DNA of 64,000 nt from Thermodesulfovibrio thiophilus DSM 17215 (GTDB taxonomy: Bacteria; Nitrospirota; Thermodesulfovibrionia; Thermodesulfovibrionales; Thermodesulfovibrionaceae), in NCBI RefSeq assembly GCF_000423865.1, contig NZ_AUIU01000011.1, positions 124,001 to 188,000 of the forward strand, written 5' to 3'. Positions 34,118 through 43,409 of the stretch are shown one piece after another. A program made the translations under genes and the position numbers. The notes beneath the pieces are model-generated. The model made no database searches. It was given only the letters and a program-made list of their open reading frames with translations, and was not told the origin of the DNA. Within the stretch, counting starts at the first letter, position 1. Each line of letters begins with the position of its first letter.

Positions 34118-34624
34118 ATGAGTAAACTAATTTTTATTTTAGTCTCGCTTGTTTTTATCCCATTAAACTTATTCGCTGCTACAGTGGAGAACTGTGGTAT
34201 AACAGACGGTGAAGATTCATACAATGTTATCATTTATTCAAACTCCTTTATCAATGATCCTGAAACTTTTATAGTGCTTGATAAAGTTAACGACAATGTT
34301 ACCATCAGTCCATATGCACCTTCTTTCAATTACAGAACAATTGAAAACGTAAATGGGAATGAGGCTTTAAAAATTGCCAATGAAGTTTTACTGGATAAAG
34401 CTTTTGTAAACTTCTTAAGATGCTCCCCCATAAGAGATGAAGGAACAATATTTGGTTATGAGATTAAACCAATTTATCATCCTTGGGTGTTCAGAGGCAT
34501 AATGGAGCCACTACAAACAGTGTATAGAAAAGAAGGAAACACAATTTCAATTTACATACATTTACATCCACGAGTAAGAAGACAGGTATATGATGACGAT
34601 TCTCATCCAATGAGATGGCGATAA
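34118..34624 (+). CDS. Secreted protein of unknown function
   Basis: 168 residues with a clear Sec signal peptide (MSKLIFILVSLVFIPLNLFA, probable cut after AFA-like LFAA). The mature part has two Cys (VENCGITDG and FLRCSPIRD) that could form a disulfide. It contains PWVFRGIMEPLQTVYRKEGNTISIYIHLHPRVRR, with several His/Arg near the C-terminus. No family is recognised. It is a single gene between the permease and the tRNA-Met. The promoter arrangement and signal peptide support a real gene. Confidence 0.68.
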   Translation: MSKLIFILVSLVFIPLNLFAATVENCGITDGEDSYNVIIYSNSFINDPETFIVLDKVNDNVTISPYAPSFNYRTIENVNGNEALKIANEVLLDKAFVNFLRCSPIRDEGTIFGYEIKPIYHPWVFRGIMEPLQTVYRKEGNTISIYIHLHPRVRRQVYDDDSHPMRWR

Positions 34625-34700
34625 GAGTTCTTATTTCCAAATTATAGTTGACAGGCTGAATTTATTCATAACCAGTGATTTGCCCTCGTTAGGTAATCAA

Positions 34701-34774
34701 TGGCGGCGAAGGGATTCGAACCCCTGACATGACGGATATGAGCCGTCTGCTCTGACCAACTGAGCTACGCCGCC
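34701..34774 (-). tRNA. tRNA-Met (anticodon CAT, elongator type)
   Basis: Cloverleaf on the minus strand. The acceptor GGCGGCG pairs with CGCCGCC, the D arm has GCTCAGTTGGTCAGAGC, and the anticodon stem GACGG/CCGTC encloses CTCATAT. The T arm AGGGG-TTCGAAT-CCCTT is standard and the discriminator is A. CCA is not encoded. The paired first base (G1-C72) rules out an initiator. A tRNA-Ile with modified CAT cannot be strictly excluded, but the body resembles elongator tRNA-Met. Confidence 0.93.
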
Positions 34775-34785
34775 AGCGTAATTTT

Positions 34786-34815
34786 ACTATATCAAAATTT
34801 ATTCTTTTATGGCAA
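34786..34815 (-). promoter_or_regulatory. Promoter of tRNA-Met
   Basis: Minus strand TTGCCA (34815-34810), 18 nt, TATAGT (34791-34786), about 12 nt before the mature 5' end. Good position and acceptable boxes. Confidence 0.6.
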
Positions 34816-34823
34816 ATTATGCG

Positions 34824-34853
34824 TTATTTCAATTAATTGGATGTTGTATAACA
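34824..34853 (+). repeat. Direct repeat copy A beside the exporter gene
   Basis: 30 nt running from TTATTTCA to GTTGTATAACA. A 31-nt copy at 36400-36430 matches at about 26 aligned positions. The 3' half holds the near-palindrome GTTGTATAAC. The two copies flank only the MFS gene. Confidence 0.55.
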
Positions 34854-34963
34854 TGTGTTCTTTAAATCTTAAAAATTCTAGGTAAATCTCTGACGTGATT
34901 TTTGAAACAATAGTTTTATATGAATAACATGTCTATCTTTGTATAATATTTATTATTACAACC

Positions 34964-36343
34964 ATGAACCAGAGAATTATACTTTTTTTAATAGCATTGA
35001 CAGCATTCATTAACCCTTTCATGATATCCTCTGTAAATATAGCTATAGTAGAGATAGAAAAAACACTCGGGATAACATCAACACTCACAAGCTGGATTAT
35101 AACGTCTTACATGCTTTCAACTGTTATAAGCCTCTTACCATCGGGCAAATTAGCAGATATATTTGGAAAAAGGAGAATATTTATTATTGGAGTGTTTATA
35201 TTTGGTATATCATCTTTTTTATGTGGTATATCAGAAAATTTTACGCTTATTTTAATATCAAGAATTCTTCAGGGAATAGGTGGTGGAATGTTTTTAGCCA
35301 CTGGAACTGCAATTCTGACACTTGTCTTCCCAAAAGAGAAAAGGGGAAAGGTTTTAGGCATAAATGTAAGTTGCGTATATATGGGCCTTTCACTGGGTCC
35401 TTTAATAGGTGGATTTATAACAACAAGGTATGGATGGAATAAAATTTTTCTGATAACTGCAGCAATAGATATACTGATAATTATTTTTGCATATTACAAA
35501 ATGAAATTTGATGATATAAAAAAGAAAACTAAGCTCAATCTTGGTGAAACAGTAGTGTACATCTTTTTTATCGTATCTTTCATTTACGGGCTTTCAATAT
35601 TAAATCAATTATCTGGAGTAATGATTTTTGTTTTATCCATAATTTTGCTCTTTTATTTGATAAATATGGAAAAAAGTTTTAGATATCCTCTGATAAATAT
35701 AAAAAAATTTTTTACAAATAATGTTTTTATATTTTCAAATATTGCAGCCCTTATAAACTACACTGCAACAAATGCTGTAACGTTTTTCTTAAGCATATAT
35801 CTGCAAACTTCATTCAATTTAACTCCAAAGGATGCGGGTTTGATACTTTTAACTCAGCCGATTATAATGAGTATTATTTCACCATTTGCAGGAAAATCAT
35901 CTGATAATACAGAACCGCATATAATAGCTTCAATTGGGATGTTACTGACAACTGTATCTTTATTAATGATTGTTTTTATCAATTCAGATATTCAAATTTC
36001 CTATATAGTTCTGATACTTATAGTAGCAGGCATTGGATTTGGTCTGTTTTCTTCGCCAAATACTAATGCTGTTATGAGCTCTGTATCAAAAAGGGATTAT
36101 TCCCGGGCATCAGCTATACTTGCAACATCAAGGGTTATAGGACAGTCTCTTTCAATGGGAATTTCAACGTTGATTATTTCAATCTATATGGCTGATAAAA
36201 CACTAAATGAAAATCCAGAATTAATTTTGAAATCCATCAAAACTGCTTTTGTAATTTTTTCTTTGCTTTCTTTTGCCGGCATCTTCTTTTCATTAAAAAG
36301 AGGCAAAATTCATAAAAGCAAAGAAGTAATAGAGCATAGATAA
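34964..36343 (+). CDS. MFS drug exporter, DHA2 (14-TM, EmrB/QacA-like)
   Basis: Proton-driven efflux protein of the major facilitator superfamily. The 459 residues hold about 14 hydrophobic helices. Motif A reads GKLADIFGKRRIFIIG after helix 2; motif C-like GLSLGPLIGGFITTRYGW and the RILQGIGGGMF segment are typical of the DHA2 family. No periplasmic adaptor (EmrA) or regulator gene is adjacent. No Shine-Dalgarno precedes the ATG at 34964; TATAAT lies 16 nt upstream, so the leader would be very short. Substrate unknown. Confidence 0.88.
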   Translation: MNQRIILFLIALTAFINPFMISSVNIAIVEIEKTLGITSTLTSWIITSYMLSTVISLLPSGKLADIFGKRRIFIIGVFIFGISSFLCGISENFTLILISRILQGIGGGMFLATGTAILTLVFPKEKRGKVLGINVSCVYMGLSLGPLIGGFITTRYGWNKIFLITAAIDILIIIFAYYKMKFDDIKKKTKLNLGETVVYIFFIVSFIYGLSILNQLSGVMIFVLSIILLFYLINMEKSFRYPLINIKKFFTNNVFIFSNIAALINYTATNAVTFFLSIYLQTSFNLTPKDAGLILLTQPIIMSIISPFAGKSSDNTEPHIIASIGMLLTTVSLLMIVFINSDIQISYIVLILIVAGIGFGLFSSPNTNAVMSSVSKRDYSRASAILATSRVIGQSLSMGISTLIISIYMADKTLNENPELILKSIKTAFVIFSLLSFAGIFFSLKRGKIHKSKEVIEHR

Positions 36344-36352
36344 TTTAAAACT

Positions 36353-36380
36353 TTTAGGACAGAAAATTTTTTGTTCTAAA
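36353..36380 (+). terminator. Hairpin after the exporter gene
   Basis: Two 14-nt arms (TTTAGGACAGAAAA / TTTTTTGTTCTAAA) pair fully if two G-U pairs are allowed. It starts 10 nt after the exporter stop. No T run follows outside the stem, so it is a likely but not classical terminator, or a 3'-end stabiliser. Confidence 0.45.
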
Positions 36381-36399
36381 TAAAACTGTTTGTATTATG

Positions 36400-36430
36400 T
36401 TATTTCATATAATTGGGGAGTTGTATAACA
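36400..36430 (+). repeat. Direct repeat copy B beside the exporter gene
   Basis: 31 nt, TTATTTCA to GTTGTATAACA, the partner of 34824-34853. It sits in the convergent gap between the exporter and the nucleotidyltransferase, where no promoter is expected. Confidence 0.55.
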
Positions 36431-36524
36431 GAGACTATCTGAACGAATTGAAAATATTTTAAATGATGATGCTTAGATATATAATAAAAAATTAAGTTAA
36501 ATCGCTATTTCACAATTTAACATT

Positions 36525-37283
36525 TTACACAACATTGCAGGTAGGGACTATAATATCTTTTATTAATTCTTTTGCTTTAACTAAATCATCGGGGTAATCA
36601 ACTTCAATCCATTTAAAACCGGTTATATTGCATACATTTACAGCATCTTTTTTTGCCAGGGCATTTATAGCTGATAGGTACCATTTTTTTAATCCAGAAG
36701 GCTCTCTCATAAGTTCTTCCACAGTATTTTTAAATAGATTTACTCCTTCATCTCTAAATAGATGGATTCCTATGGCTTCAGCCTTTGCTTTATTGCAATC
36801 AATAAGTTTGCTTACTTCCTGAAGTTTCCCTGTTTTTTCATTATAAACCACTTTCATATCATCCGTATCGTATGTTGATTTTATATTCATTGCTACAGTT
36901 ACAGGGTATGGGTCTGTTTCTAATAATTTTTTAACTAGAGCACCTTCGAATAAATCATCGCCATTTATTATAAAAAAGTCTCTATCAAATTCTTCTCTTA
37001 CAATCCAGCATGTGGCTAAGTTATCCGATACAGCATAAAAAGGATTGTAGTAGTATTTCATATCTAAACTGGTATTTTTATATATTCCCTTTAAGTAATT
37101 TTCAACCTTAAGAGATTTGAAACCTGTAACAACGACAATATGTTCAATCCCTATTGTGGAGAGAGTATTGATCTGGTATTCAATTATTGTTTGATCATCA
37201 ATACGTAATAAGCACTTTGGAGTGTCTTCTGTTATAGGTAACAATCTCTTGCCCTGGCCTGCACTTAAGATGATAGCTTTCAT
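36525..37283 (-). CDS. Phosphocholine cytidylyltransferase-like nucleotidyltransferase (LicC-like)
   Basis: GT-A-fold NTP transferase of 252 residues. The signature SAGQGKRLLPITEDTPKCLL is at the N-terminus. YNPFYAVSDNLATCWIV, FFIINGDDLFE and the end piece WIEVDYPDDLVKAKELI are typical of the LicC-like group, which activates phosphocholine or related head groups with CTP. No licA kinase or other polar-headgroup genes are nearby, so the alternative of another sugar-1-phosphate substrate remains open. The ATG at 37283 follows AAGGAG. The gene is monocistronic, and the 181-nt gap at its 3' side holds the repeat and hairpin. Confidence 0.75.
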   Translation of the reverse strand: MKAIILSAGQGKRLLPITEDTPKCLLRIDDQTIIEYQINTLSTIGIEHIVVVTGFKSLKVENYLKGIYKNTSLDMKYYYNPFYAVSDNLATCWIVREEFDRDFFIINGDDLFEGALVKKLLETDPYPVTVAMNIKSTYDTDDMKVVYNEKTGKLQEVSKLIDCNKAKAEAIGIHLFRDEGVNLFKNTVEELMREPSGLKKWYLSAINALAKKDAVNVCNITGFKWIEVDYPDDLVKAKELIKDIIVPTCNVV

Positions 37284-37398
37284 AATTACTCCTTGTTTTA
37301 AAAAATAACTTCTTCTTTAATTGTATAAAAAAATAAAAAAAAATTGTTATTTTTGTCAAATTCTTGATTCTTACTTGCCGGAATTTTTGTTTTAGTAT

Positions 37399-37404
37399 CA
37401 TAAT
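37399..37404 (+). promoter_or_regulatory. Possible -10 for the radical-SAM/DUF2344 gene
   Basis: CATAAT ends 5 nt before the ATG at 37410, with TTGCCG (37375-37380) 18 nt upstream. No Shine-Dalgarno is present, which again suggests a leaderless start. Box quality is modest. Confidence 0.4.
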
Positions 37405-37409
37405 GAATT

Positions 37410-39839
37410 ATGAATCTTCTTTATTTTGAAAAGCCAACAAGATACATAAATAAGGAAATTAATGCAATTCATAAAAAAAACAAAAATCTTATAAAGTTTG
37501 CGCTATGCTTTCCAGATATTTATGAAATTGGAATGTCCAATCTCGGTTTAAAGATTATTTATAAAATTCTCAATAACCATCCAGATGTTTATGCTGAAAG
37601 AGTATTTTCTCCATGGATTGATATGCAGGACTACATGAGAGAACATGACATAGTACTTAGTTCACTTGAAACGAAAACTCCTTTAAATGAGTTTGATATT
37701 ATTGGCTTTAGCCTTCAGTATGAGCTTTCTTATACAACTGTTCTTAATATGCTTGAGCTTGGAAGAATTCCTCTTAGATGGCAGGATAGAATGAACAAGA
37801 AACATCCTCTTATCATTGCTGGAGGACCATGCACGGTAAATCCTCTACCGATGTCTCCTTTTGTTGATGCTTTTTTAGTTGGTGAGGCAGAAGAAGCGGT
37901 GTTAGAGTTTATAGACCTTTACAAACAATGGAAAGCCTCTGCCCCTAATAGAGAAGATTTATTAAAAGCAATATCTGATATAGAAGGCTTTTATGTCCCT
38001 TATGCTGACAAAAAATCAGTCAAAAGGAGATTTATAAAAGACCTTGACTCTACCACCTTCCCTGTAGCACCAGTAGTTCCATATGCAAAAATTGTTCACG
38101 ACAGATGTGCTATTGAAGTATCAAGAGGATGTCCTTCAGGATGCAGATTCTGTCAGGCAGGTTTTATTTACAGACCTTTAAGATTACGCAGTCCTCAGAA
38201 AATCTTTGAAATAGCAAAAGAGTCAATAAAAAACACAGGCTATGAAGAACTCTCTCTTATGTCATTCAGCATAGGACAGTATCCTTATCTAACAGAACTG
38301 ATTAAAATACTTAATCAATATTTTCAAGGCAAGGCAGTTGCGATATCACTTCCGTCAATCAGAGCTGATAAAGTAACTAGAGAGTTGTTACAGGATATTA
38401 AATCAGTGAGGAAGACAGGATTCACCATGGCTCCAGAAGCCGCTACGGAGAGACTTCGCAGAGTTATTAATAAAAAGATTTCCAATGAAGATATTGAAAG
38501 AGCATGTGGCTTTCTTTTTGAAGAGGGATGGCAAAATATTAAACTTTATTTCATGATTGGACTACCTACTGAAACAGATGAAGACATTGAAGAAATTGTT
38601 AACCTGGCAAAAAAAATAATAAAAATTGCAAAATTATATACAAAAAAATTCGTTGAGATAAATGTTACAGTATCTCCATTTATTCCAAAACCACATACTC
38701 CTTTTCAGTGGAGCGGTCAGATTTGCTTTGAGGATATGATAGGGAAACTCGGTTTTCTAAAAGGCTCTTTTCAAAAAAGCAGAATACATTATAAAGGACA
38801 TAATCCAGAGATGAGTCTTCTTGAAGCTGTTCTTTCAAGAGGTGATGAAAAAATTGGCAATCTTATTGAGAAAGCCTGGCTCAATGGAGAAAGGTTGTCT
38901 GCATGGTCTGATTTTTTTGATTTTAACAGATGGCTTATGGCAATGGAGGAAACAGGCATTGACTGTTTTGAATATGCTCAAAAGCAGTACAGCCTTGATG
39001 ATAAGCTTCCATGGAGTTTTATTGATATAGGCATAAATAATGAGTTCCTGAAAAAAGAGTTTTATAAAGCTCTAAATCTTGAACAGACATCTGATTGTAC
39101 TATGAAATGTTCTGGTTGCGGCGTTCTACAGTGTCACTTTTTGCAATCGAATAACTCAGATAGTATTGCATCGGAGACATTTAAAACCCCTGTTGCAAAC
39201 AATTATTCTTCGAAACAAGAAGAACATACAATCACAACAGTAAGATTTTGTCATGCAAAAACAGGCTTGATGAAATATCTGTCCCAGCTTGAATTGAGCG
39301 GTCTCATTACAAGAGCTTTGAGAATGGCTGAAATTCCTTTTGTGCTTTCTCATGGATTCCATCCAAAGCCTGAGATTTCATTTGGTCCTTCTCTCTCAGT
39401 GGGTATTGAAAGTGAGAAAGAATATTTTGATTTAAAAATTTATGGTGCTCTAAAAAATGAATATATTGAAAGATTGAATAGCATTTTACCTGACGGATTA
39501 AAAATAATTATAGCAAGAGAAATTTCTTCAGAAATTCCATCTCTTAACTCATTTGTCAAACGATATAAATACATTGTTGATCTTGAAGATAAATTTCAAC
39601 TTGATAAAAATTTTATAGAAAGTCTCACTATAAAAAGGAATGAAAAAACAGTTTTTCTTAAAGATTTTCTGGAAGAAATTCAAATTAATGACAGGCAAGC
39701 ATGTATAATAGTGAGAGATGGAACTCAAAATGCAAGAGTTTCTGAAATTGTTGAAGCGGTTTTCTGTAAGTCGTTGAAAGACTTAAAAATAAAAAGAGTT
39801 GCAATGTATGGATATGAAGGAGGCTGGATAGAACCTTGA
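37410..39839 (+). CDS. Radical-SAM protein fused to DUF2344
   Basis: 809 residues. The N-terminal 570 or so are a TIGR03960-type B12-binding/radical-SAM protein with the cluster motif CPSGCRFC (Cys241, Cys245, Cys248) and EVSRGCP before it. A short Cys-rich segment (KCSGCGVLQCHFL, near 570) leads to a C-terminal DUF2344 (TIGR03936) domain starting around residue 605 (TVRFCHAKTGLMKYLSQLELSG). In many bacteria these are two adjacent genes in front of RNase G/E; here they are one. The function of the family is unknown, though it travels with rng. The rng TTG overlaps this stop by 4 nt, so the link is kept. Confidence 0.88.
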   Translation: MNLLYFEKPTRYINKEINAIHKKNKNLIKFALCFPDIYEIGMSNLGLKIIYKILNNHPDVYAERVFSPWIDMQDYMREHDIVLSSLETKTPLNEFDIIGFSLQYELSYTTVLNMLELGRIPLRWQDRMNKKHPLIIAGGPCTVNPLPMSPFVDAFLVGEAEEAVLEFIDLYKQWKASAPNREDLLKAISDIEGFYVPYADKKSVKRRFIKDLDSTTFPVAPVVPYAKIVHDRCAIEVSRGCPSGCRFCQAGFIYRPLRLRSPQKIFEIAKESIKNTGYEELSLMSFSIGQYPYLTELIKILNQYFQGKAVAISLPSIRADKVTRELLQDIKSVRKTGFTMAPEAATERLRRVINKKISNEDIERACGFLFEEGWQNIKLYFMIGLPTETDEDIEEIVNLAKKIIKIAKLYTKKFVEINVTVSPFIPKPHTPFQWSGQICFEDMIGKLGFLKGSFQKSRIHYKGHNPEMSLLEAVLSRGDEKIGNLIEKAWLNGERLSAWSDFFDFNRWLMAMEETGIDCFEYAQKQYSLDDKLPWSFIDIGINNEFLKKEFYKALNLEQTSDCTMKCSGCGVLQCHFLQSNNSDSIASETFKTPVANNYSSKQEEHTITTVRFCHAKTGLMKYLSQLELSGLITRALRMAEIPFVLSHGFHPKPEISFGPSLSVGIESEKEYFDLKIYGALKNEYIERLNSILPDGLKIIIAREISSEIPSLNSFVKRYKYIVDLEDKFQLDKNFIESLTIKRNEKTVFLKDFLEEIQINDRQACIIVRDGTQNARVSEIVEAVFCKSLKDLKIKRVAMYGYEGGWIEP

Positions 39840-41338
39840 GCAATGAACTTTTAATAAATGTTACAAGACAGGAATGCCGTGTTGCCCTGCTTGAAGGGGG
39901 ACAGGTTGTTGAGTTTTATATTGAGAGGAAAGGAGATGCAAGTTTTGTTGGCAATATTTATAAAGGCAGGGTTGTTAAAGTTTTAAAAGGAATGCAGGCA
40001 TGTTTTGTGGATATAGGACTTGATAAGGCTGCTTTTCTTTATGTTGATGACATTAAAGGTGGGATTAAAGAGGTTTATCCTTTTCTGGAAGGCGAAGAAG
40101 AAACAGATATTATACCGAAGCCTGACTTTAAGGATGTTTCTATAGAAGACTTTGTCCAGGAAGGTCAGGAAATACTTGTGCAGGTTGCCAAGGATCCCAT
40201 TGGAACAAAAGGTGCCAGAGTTACATCAAGAATAACACTGCCCGGCAGATATGTTGTACTTATGCCGGTGATGGAACATATTGGCATTTCGCGAAAAATA
40301 GAAGATGAAGACAAAAGAAAAGAGCTTAAAGATCTTGCAACAAGAATTAAGCCTGCTGGATTTGGGCTTATTATGAGAACTGTGAGCGAGGATGCAACAG
40401 AAGAGGAAATTCAAAAGGATATAGACTTTCTGTTTCTTCTATGGGATAACATTCAGAAAAAGAAAGACAAGGTTCATGCACCTTCTCTTATTCACAGCGA
40501 ATTTGACCTTGTATTGAGAAGTTTAAGAGATTTTATGACACAAAATGTAGACCGTATGATCATTGATAACCATATTGAATGGCAGAGGCTCAAAGAATTC
40601 GCCCAGATTTATTTTCCTAGAATTGCTGATAAAATAGAGTTCTATGAAGGTGAAGAACCTATATTTGATGCTTTTGGTATAGAAGTTGACCTTGATAGAG
40701 CTCTTGAACGTAAAGTATGGCTTAAATCAGGCGGATACATTGTAATTGACCAGACAGAGGCAATGACTGTTATTGACGTGAACACAGGAAAGTTTGTCGG
40801 CAAGGAAAATCTTGAAGACACTATTCTCAGAACAAATCTTGAAGCTGTTAAAGAGATTGCCTATCAGATAAGGCTCAGAAATCTTGGAGGAATTATATTG
40901 ATTGATTTTATAGACATGGAAAAAGAAGAAAACAAACAAAAAATTATAAATGCCATGACAGAGGCAATGAAAAAAGACAGAGCTAAAACAACTATTTATA
41001 ATATTACAGAGCTTGGAATAGTTCAGATGACGAGGAAGAGAACAAGAGAAAGCCTTGAACAGATTCTTTGTGATAATTGTCCATATTGTGAAGGGAAGGG
41101 AAGAGTAAAAAGTATAAGAACTGTTGCCTATGAAATTTTAAGAAAGCTTAAATCGATAGCTGTTCCTCAAGGTACAGAACTTACCGTTATAACAAATCCA
41201 TATGTGGCTGATTTATTAACTGATGAGGAGAGAGATTCCATAGAAGAATTTGAAGATGCTAAAAAAATACGAATCATAATTAAAAAGGATGTTTTACTTC
41301 ATCAGGAAATCTATCACATTTATGAAAATACTCCATAA
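39836..41338 (+). CDS. rng: Ribonuclease G/E family endoribonuclease
   Basis: Single-strand endoribonuclease for rRNA and mRNA processing. The N-terminal S1-like domain (SFVGNIYKGRVVKVLKGMQ) is followed by the RNase H/DNase I-like catalytic region. The catalytic Asp residues lie in AMTVIDVNTGKFVG and GGIILIDFIDME. The Zn-link CDNCPYCEGKG follows. At 500 residues it is RNase G-sized, without a degradosome tail. The start is TTG at 39836. In many genomes rplU and rpmA follow; here an Fe-S oxidoreductase follows after 102 nt. Confidence 0.93.
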   Translation: MSNELLINVTRQECRVALLEGGQVVEFYIERKGDASFVGNIYKGRVVKVLKGMQACFVDIGLDKAAFLYVDDIKGGIKEVYPFLEGEEETDIIPKPDFKDVSIEDFVQEGQEILVQVAKDPIGTKGARVTSRITLPGRYVVLMPVMEHIGISRKIEDEDKRKELKDLATRIKPAGFGLIMRTVSEDATEEEIQKDIDFLFLLWDNIQKKKDKVHAPSLIHSEFDLVLRSLRDFMTQNVDRMIIDNHIEWQRLKEFAQIYFPRIADKIEFYEGEEPIFDAFGIEVDLDRALERKVWLKSGGYIVIDQTEAMTVIDVNTGKFVGKENLEDTILRTNLEAVKEIAYQIRLRNLGGIILIDFIDMEKEENKQKIINAMTEAMKKDRAKTTIYNITELGIVQMTRKRTRESLEQILCDNCPYCEGKGRVKSIRTVAYEILRKLKSIAVPQGTELTVITNPYVADLLTDEERDSIEEFEDAKKIRIIIKKDVLLHQEIYHIYENTP

Positions 41339-41440
41339 TCTGCTTATATTTTTACAATAGAATCTTGATTGTCAGTAGGAAAATTATAAATAGATGGCAT
41401 TGTTAAATTTAATATTGCAATTTTTGTAGAGGATATATAA

Positions 41441-42610
41441 ATGGATTTTCTTACAGAATGCACAAAATGTGGAAAATGTAAAGAAATATGCCCGAGTTAT
41501 GAACTCTTTCTTAATGAATCATTTTCTCCAAGAGGCAGACTGAGGCTTGTCAGAGCGTTGGCAGAAAATGAAGTAATGCCAGGTAATGCATTGAAACAGA
41601 GGATATTTAGTTGTTTTCTCTGCGGAGCATGTGAAAATAACTGCCCTCTTAATATAGATGTTTGCAACTTCATATATAAAACAAGAGCAAAAATGAAAAA
41701 GGGGTTTTTACTGTATCTATTCAAATATTTTTCATTTTATCCTGGATTATTTTTTTCAGTTTTGCAACTTTTAAATAGTTCAAAACATTTGAAATCTCTT
41801 TTAAACTATCCACGCTTAACATTTTTACATAGATTTTTAACTGTGTCTGTTAAACAAAAACAACAGGATTTCTTACAGGTTTACACAAAATTGAAACCTG
41901 CAGGGCGGATTGCAATTTTTTCAGGCTGCTCGGTAAATTATTTACTTCCATCAATAACAGGATCGTTAATTTATATTCTTAACCGACTAAACTTTGAAGT
42001 TATTGTGCCCAAACAGTACTGTTGCGGTGCTCCTCTACTAGCTGCAGGTTTTAAGAAAGATGCAATAAAACTTGCCAAAAAAAATCTGAAAACATATAAA
42101 TCATTTAACATTGAGGGAGTTATAACTACCTGCCCTACCTGTGCACATTTTATCGAAAATGTTTATAAAGAACTTACTGGAGAGGGGATTTCTGTATTAA
42201 ACATTGCAGACCTTTTTGAAGATTTTAATTTTTCAATTAACTCTCAGGATAAGGCTATTGTGGAATCATCTGCATTTTTTCATGTTTCATGCCATTCCTT
42301 GAACTATGTTAAAGATGCTGATAAAACAATAAACGTGCTTAAAAAACTTGGTGTTGCTGATATTAAGAAGAAAGAGGGATGCTGTGGATTTGCAGGACTT
42401 TTTTCCTTTTTATTTGAAAAACAATCTATGGATATTCTCAGAAAAAAAGTTTTAGAATACGAAACAGCGGATATGATAATCAGTTCTTGCCCAAACTGTT
42501 TGATTCAATTTAAATTTGCCATGAAAGACAAAAAAATATTTCATTATGTAGAAGTAATCAATAAAATTTTATTAAAAGGAGAAAAGGATGGAAGAACAAT
42601 CAAATTCTAA
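41441..42610 (+). CDS. GlcF/LutA-like Fe-S protein with CCG domains
   Basis: Iron-sulfur electron-transfer subunit. Two 4Fe-4S motifs open the protein (CTKCGKCKEICPSY, then CFLCGACENNCPLN). Two CCG domains follow (YCCGAPLLAAG with CPTCAHF; GCCGFAGLFSF with CPNCLIQF). This is the architecture of GlcF, LutA/E and heterodisulfide reductase HdrD. A hydrophobic patch near residues 90-115 (FLLYLFKYFSFYPGLFFSVLQLL) may bind the membrane. No FAD-dependent GlcD-type partner is next to it. The ATG at 41441 has GAGGA upstream, and the end overlaps the YkgJ gene by 23 nt. Confidence 0.85.
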   Translation: MDFLTECTKCGKCKEICPSYELFLNESFSPRGRLRLVRALAENEVMPGNALKQRIFSCFLCGACENNCPLNIDVCNFIYKTRAKMKKGFLLYLFKYFSFYPGLFFSVLQLLNSSKHLKSLLNYPRLTFLHRFLTVSVKQKQQDFLQVYTKLKPAGRIAIFSGCSVNYLLPSITGSLIYILNRLNFEVIVPKQYCCGAPLLAAGFKKDAIKLAKKNLKTYKSFNIEGVITTCPTCAHFIENVYKELTGEGISVLNIADLFEDFNFSINSQDKAIVESSAFFHVSCHSLNYVKDADKTINVLKKLGVADIKKKEGCCGFAGLFSFLFEKQSMDILRKKVLEYETADMIISSCPNCLIQFKFAMKDKKIFHYVEVINKILLKGEKDGRTIKF

Positions 42611-43409
42611 TCCTTCGGATAAGAATCTTAATGAGAGTAGTTCTAATTTTGAAATAGTTTTCCCTGATGGAACTGTTTATAGCCCTGACAGAAATGACCA
42701 TACAGTTAAGGGCTACGATCCAGATGGGAAGCCTAAAAAAATGAAGTTCAGTTTGAAAAAAGACTGTGATAGATGTGGAGAATGCTGTATGAGAGATACT
42801 CCAGTGATTCTCAAAGAAGATATTTCTTTGCTGACAAATGGAATTATTTCAGAGAACGATATTTATGCAATACGAGAAGGTGAAAAAATTCGTTCTTCAA
42901 TAGATGGAGATACATATTATTCATCAATGGAATTGATAAAATTGCGTCCTATTTTTGGTAGCTCTACATGTCTTTTTTATGATCCAGAGATTGGTTGCAC
43001 AATCTATGAAAACAGGCCAACTGTATGCAGAGAATATGAGTGCTGGAGTCAGAACATAACTATAACAGGACTTGAAAAAAGGAGGCTTACAAGAGAAGAT
43101 TTATTCGGTAGTGTTGATGTTTTAAAAGAAGCTATAAATAAGCATGATGAAAGATGTTCGCTTGAAAAATTTAATAAAATAGTTGAGGAATTTATCTCTG
43201 GTAAAGAGGAAAACTTTGAAGCAATTGTTAATATGATTTTATATGATACTGCTATAAGAGACTGGGCAAGAGATAAGCTGGAGATTGATAGTAATGTTTT
43301 TTCTTTGATTTTTGGTAAAACTTTGTTTGAAATAGCTCCGCTTTATGGACTACTAATAGAAAGAGATGGGGAAAACTTTATAATTAAAGTTATGGAGGAT
43401 AAGGGATGA
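42588..43409 (+). CDS. YkgJ-family cysteine-cluster protein
   Basis: 273 residues. The cluster motif [13 protein letters not shown] lies near residues 60-72, then [27 protein letters not shown], the full YkgJ (zinc/iron-chelating) signature. The first 55 residues are hydrophilic and carry a [19 protein letters not shown] stretch not usual in short family members. It follows the Fe-S protein with coding overlap and ends in an overlap with the aldolase gene. Role unknown; a metal site is likely. Confidence 0.75.
   Translation: MEEQSNSNPSDKNLNESSSNFEIVFPDGTVYSPDRNDHTVKGYDPDGKPKKMKFSLKKDCDRCGECCMRDTPVILKEDISLLTNGIISENDIYAIREGEKIRSSIDGDTYYSSMELIKLRPIFGSSTCLFYDPEIGCTIYENRPTVCREYECWSQNITITGLEKRRLTREDLFGSVDVLKEAINKHDERCSLEKFNKIVEEFISGKEENFEAIVNMILYDTAIRDWARDKLEIDSNVFSLIFGKTLFEIAPLYGLLIERDGENFIIKVMEDKG

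Larger units (their letters stand above)
34625..34963. other. Intergenic region holding tRNA-Met
   Basis: 339 bases without a protein gene. Apart from the tRNA and its promoter it contains one copy of a 30-nt direct repeat (34824-34853) and a TATAAT at 34942-34947 in front of the exporter gene. The first 75 bases (after the secreted-protein gene) show nothing I can name. Confidence 0.5.

Noticed and set aside
34701-34774. Initiator tRNA-fMet
   Set aside because: The acceptor stem has a paired first base (G1-C72) and lacks the three consecutive G-C pairs pattern at the end of the anticodon stem, so the elongator type is preferred.
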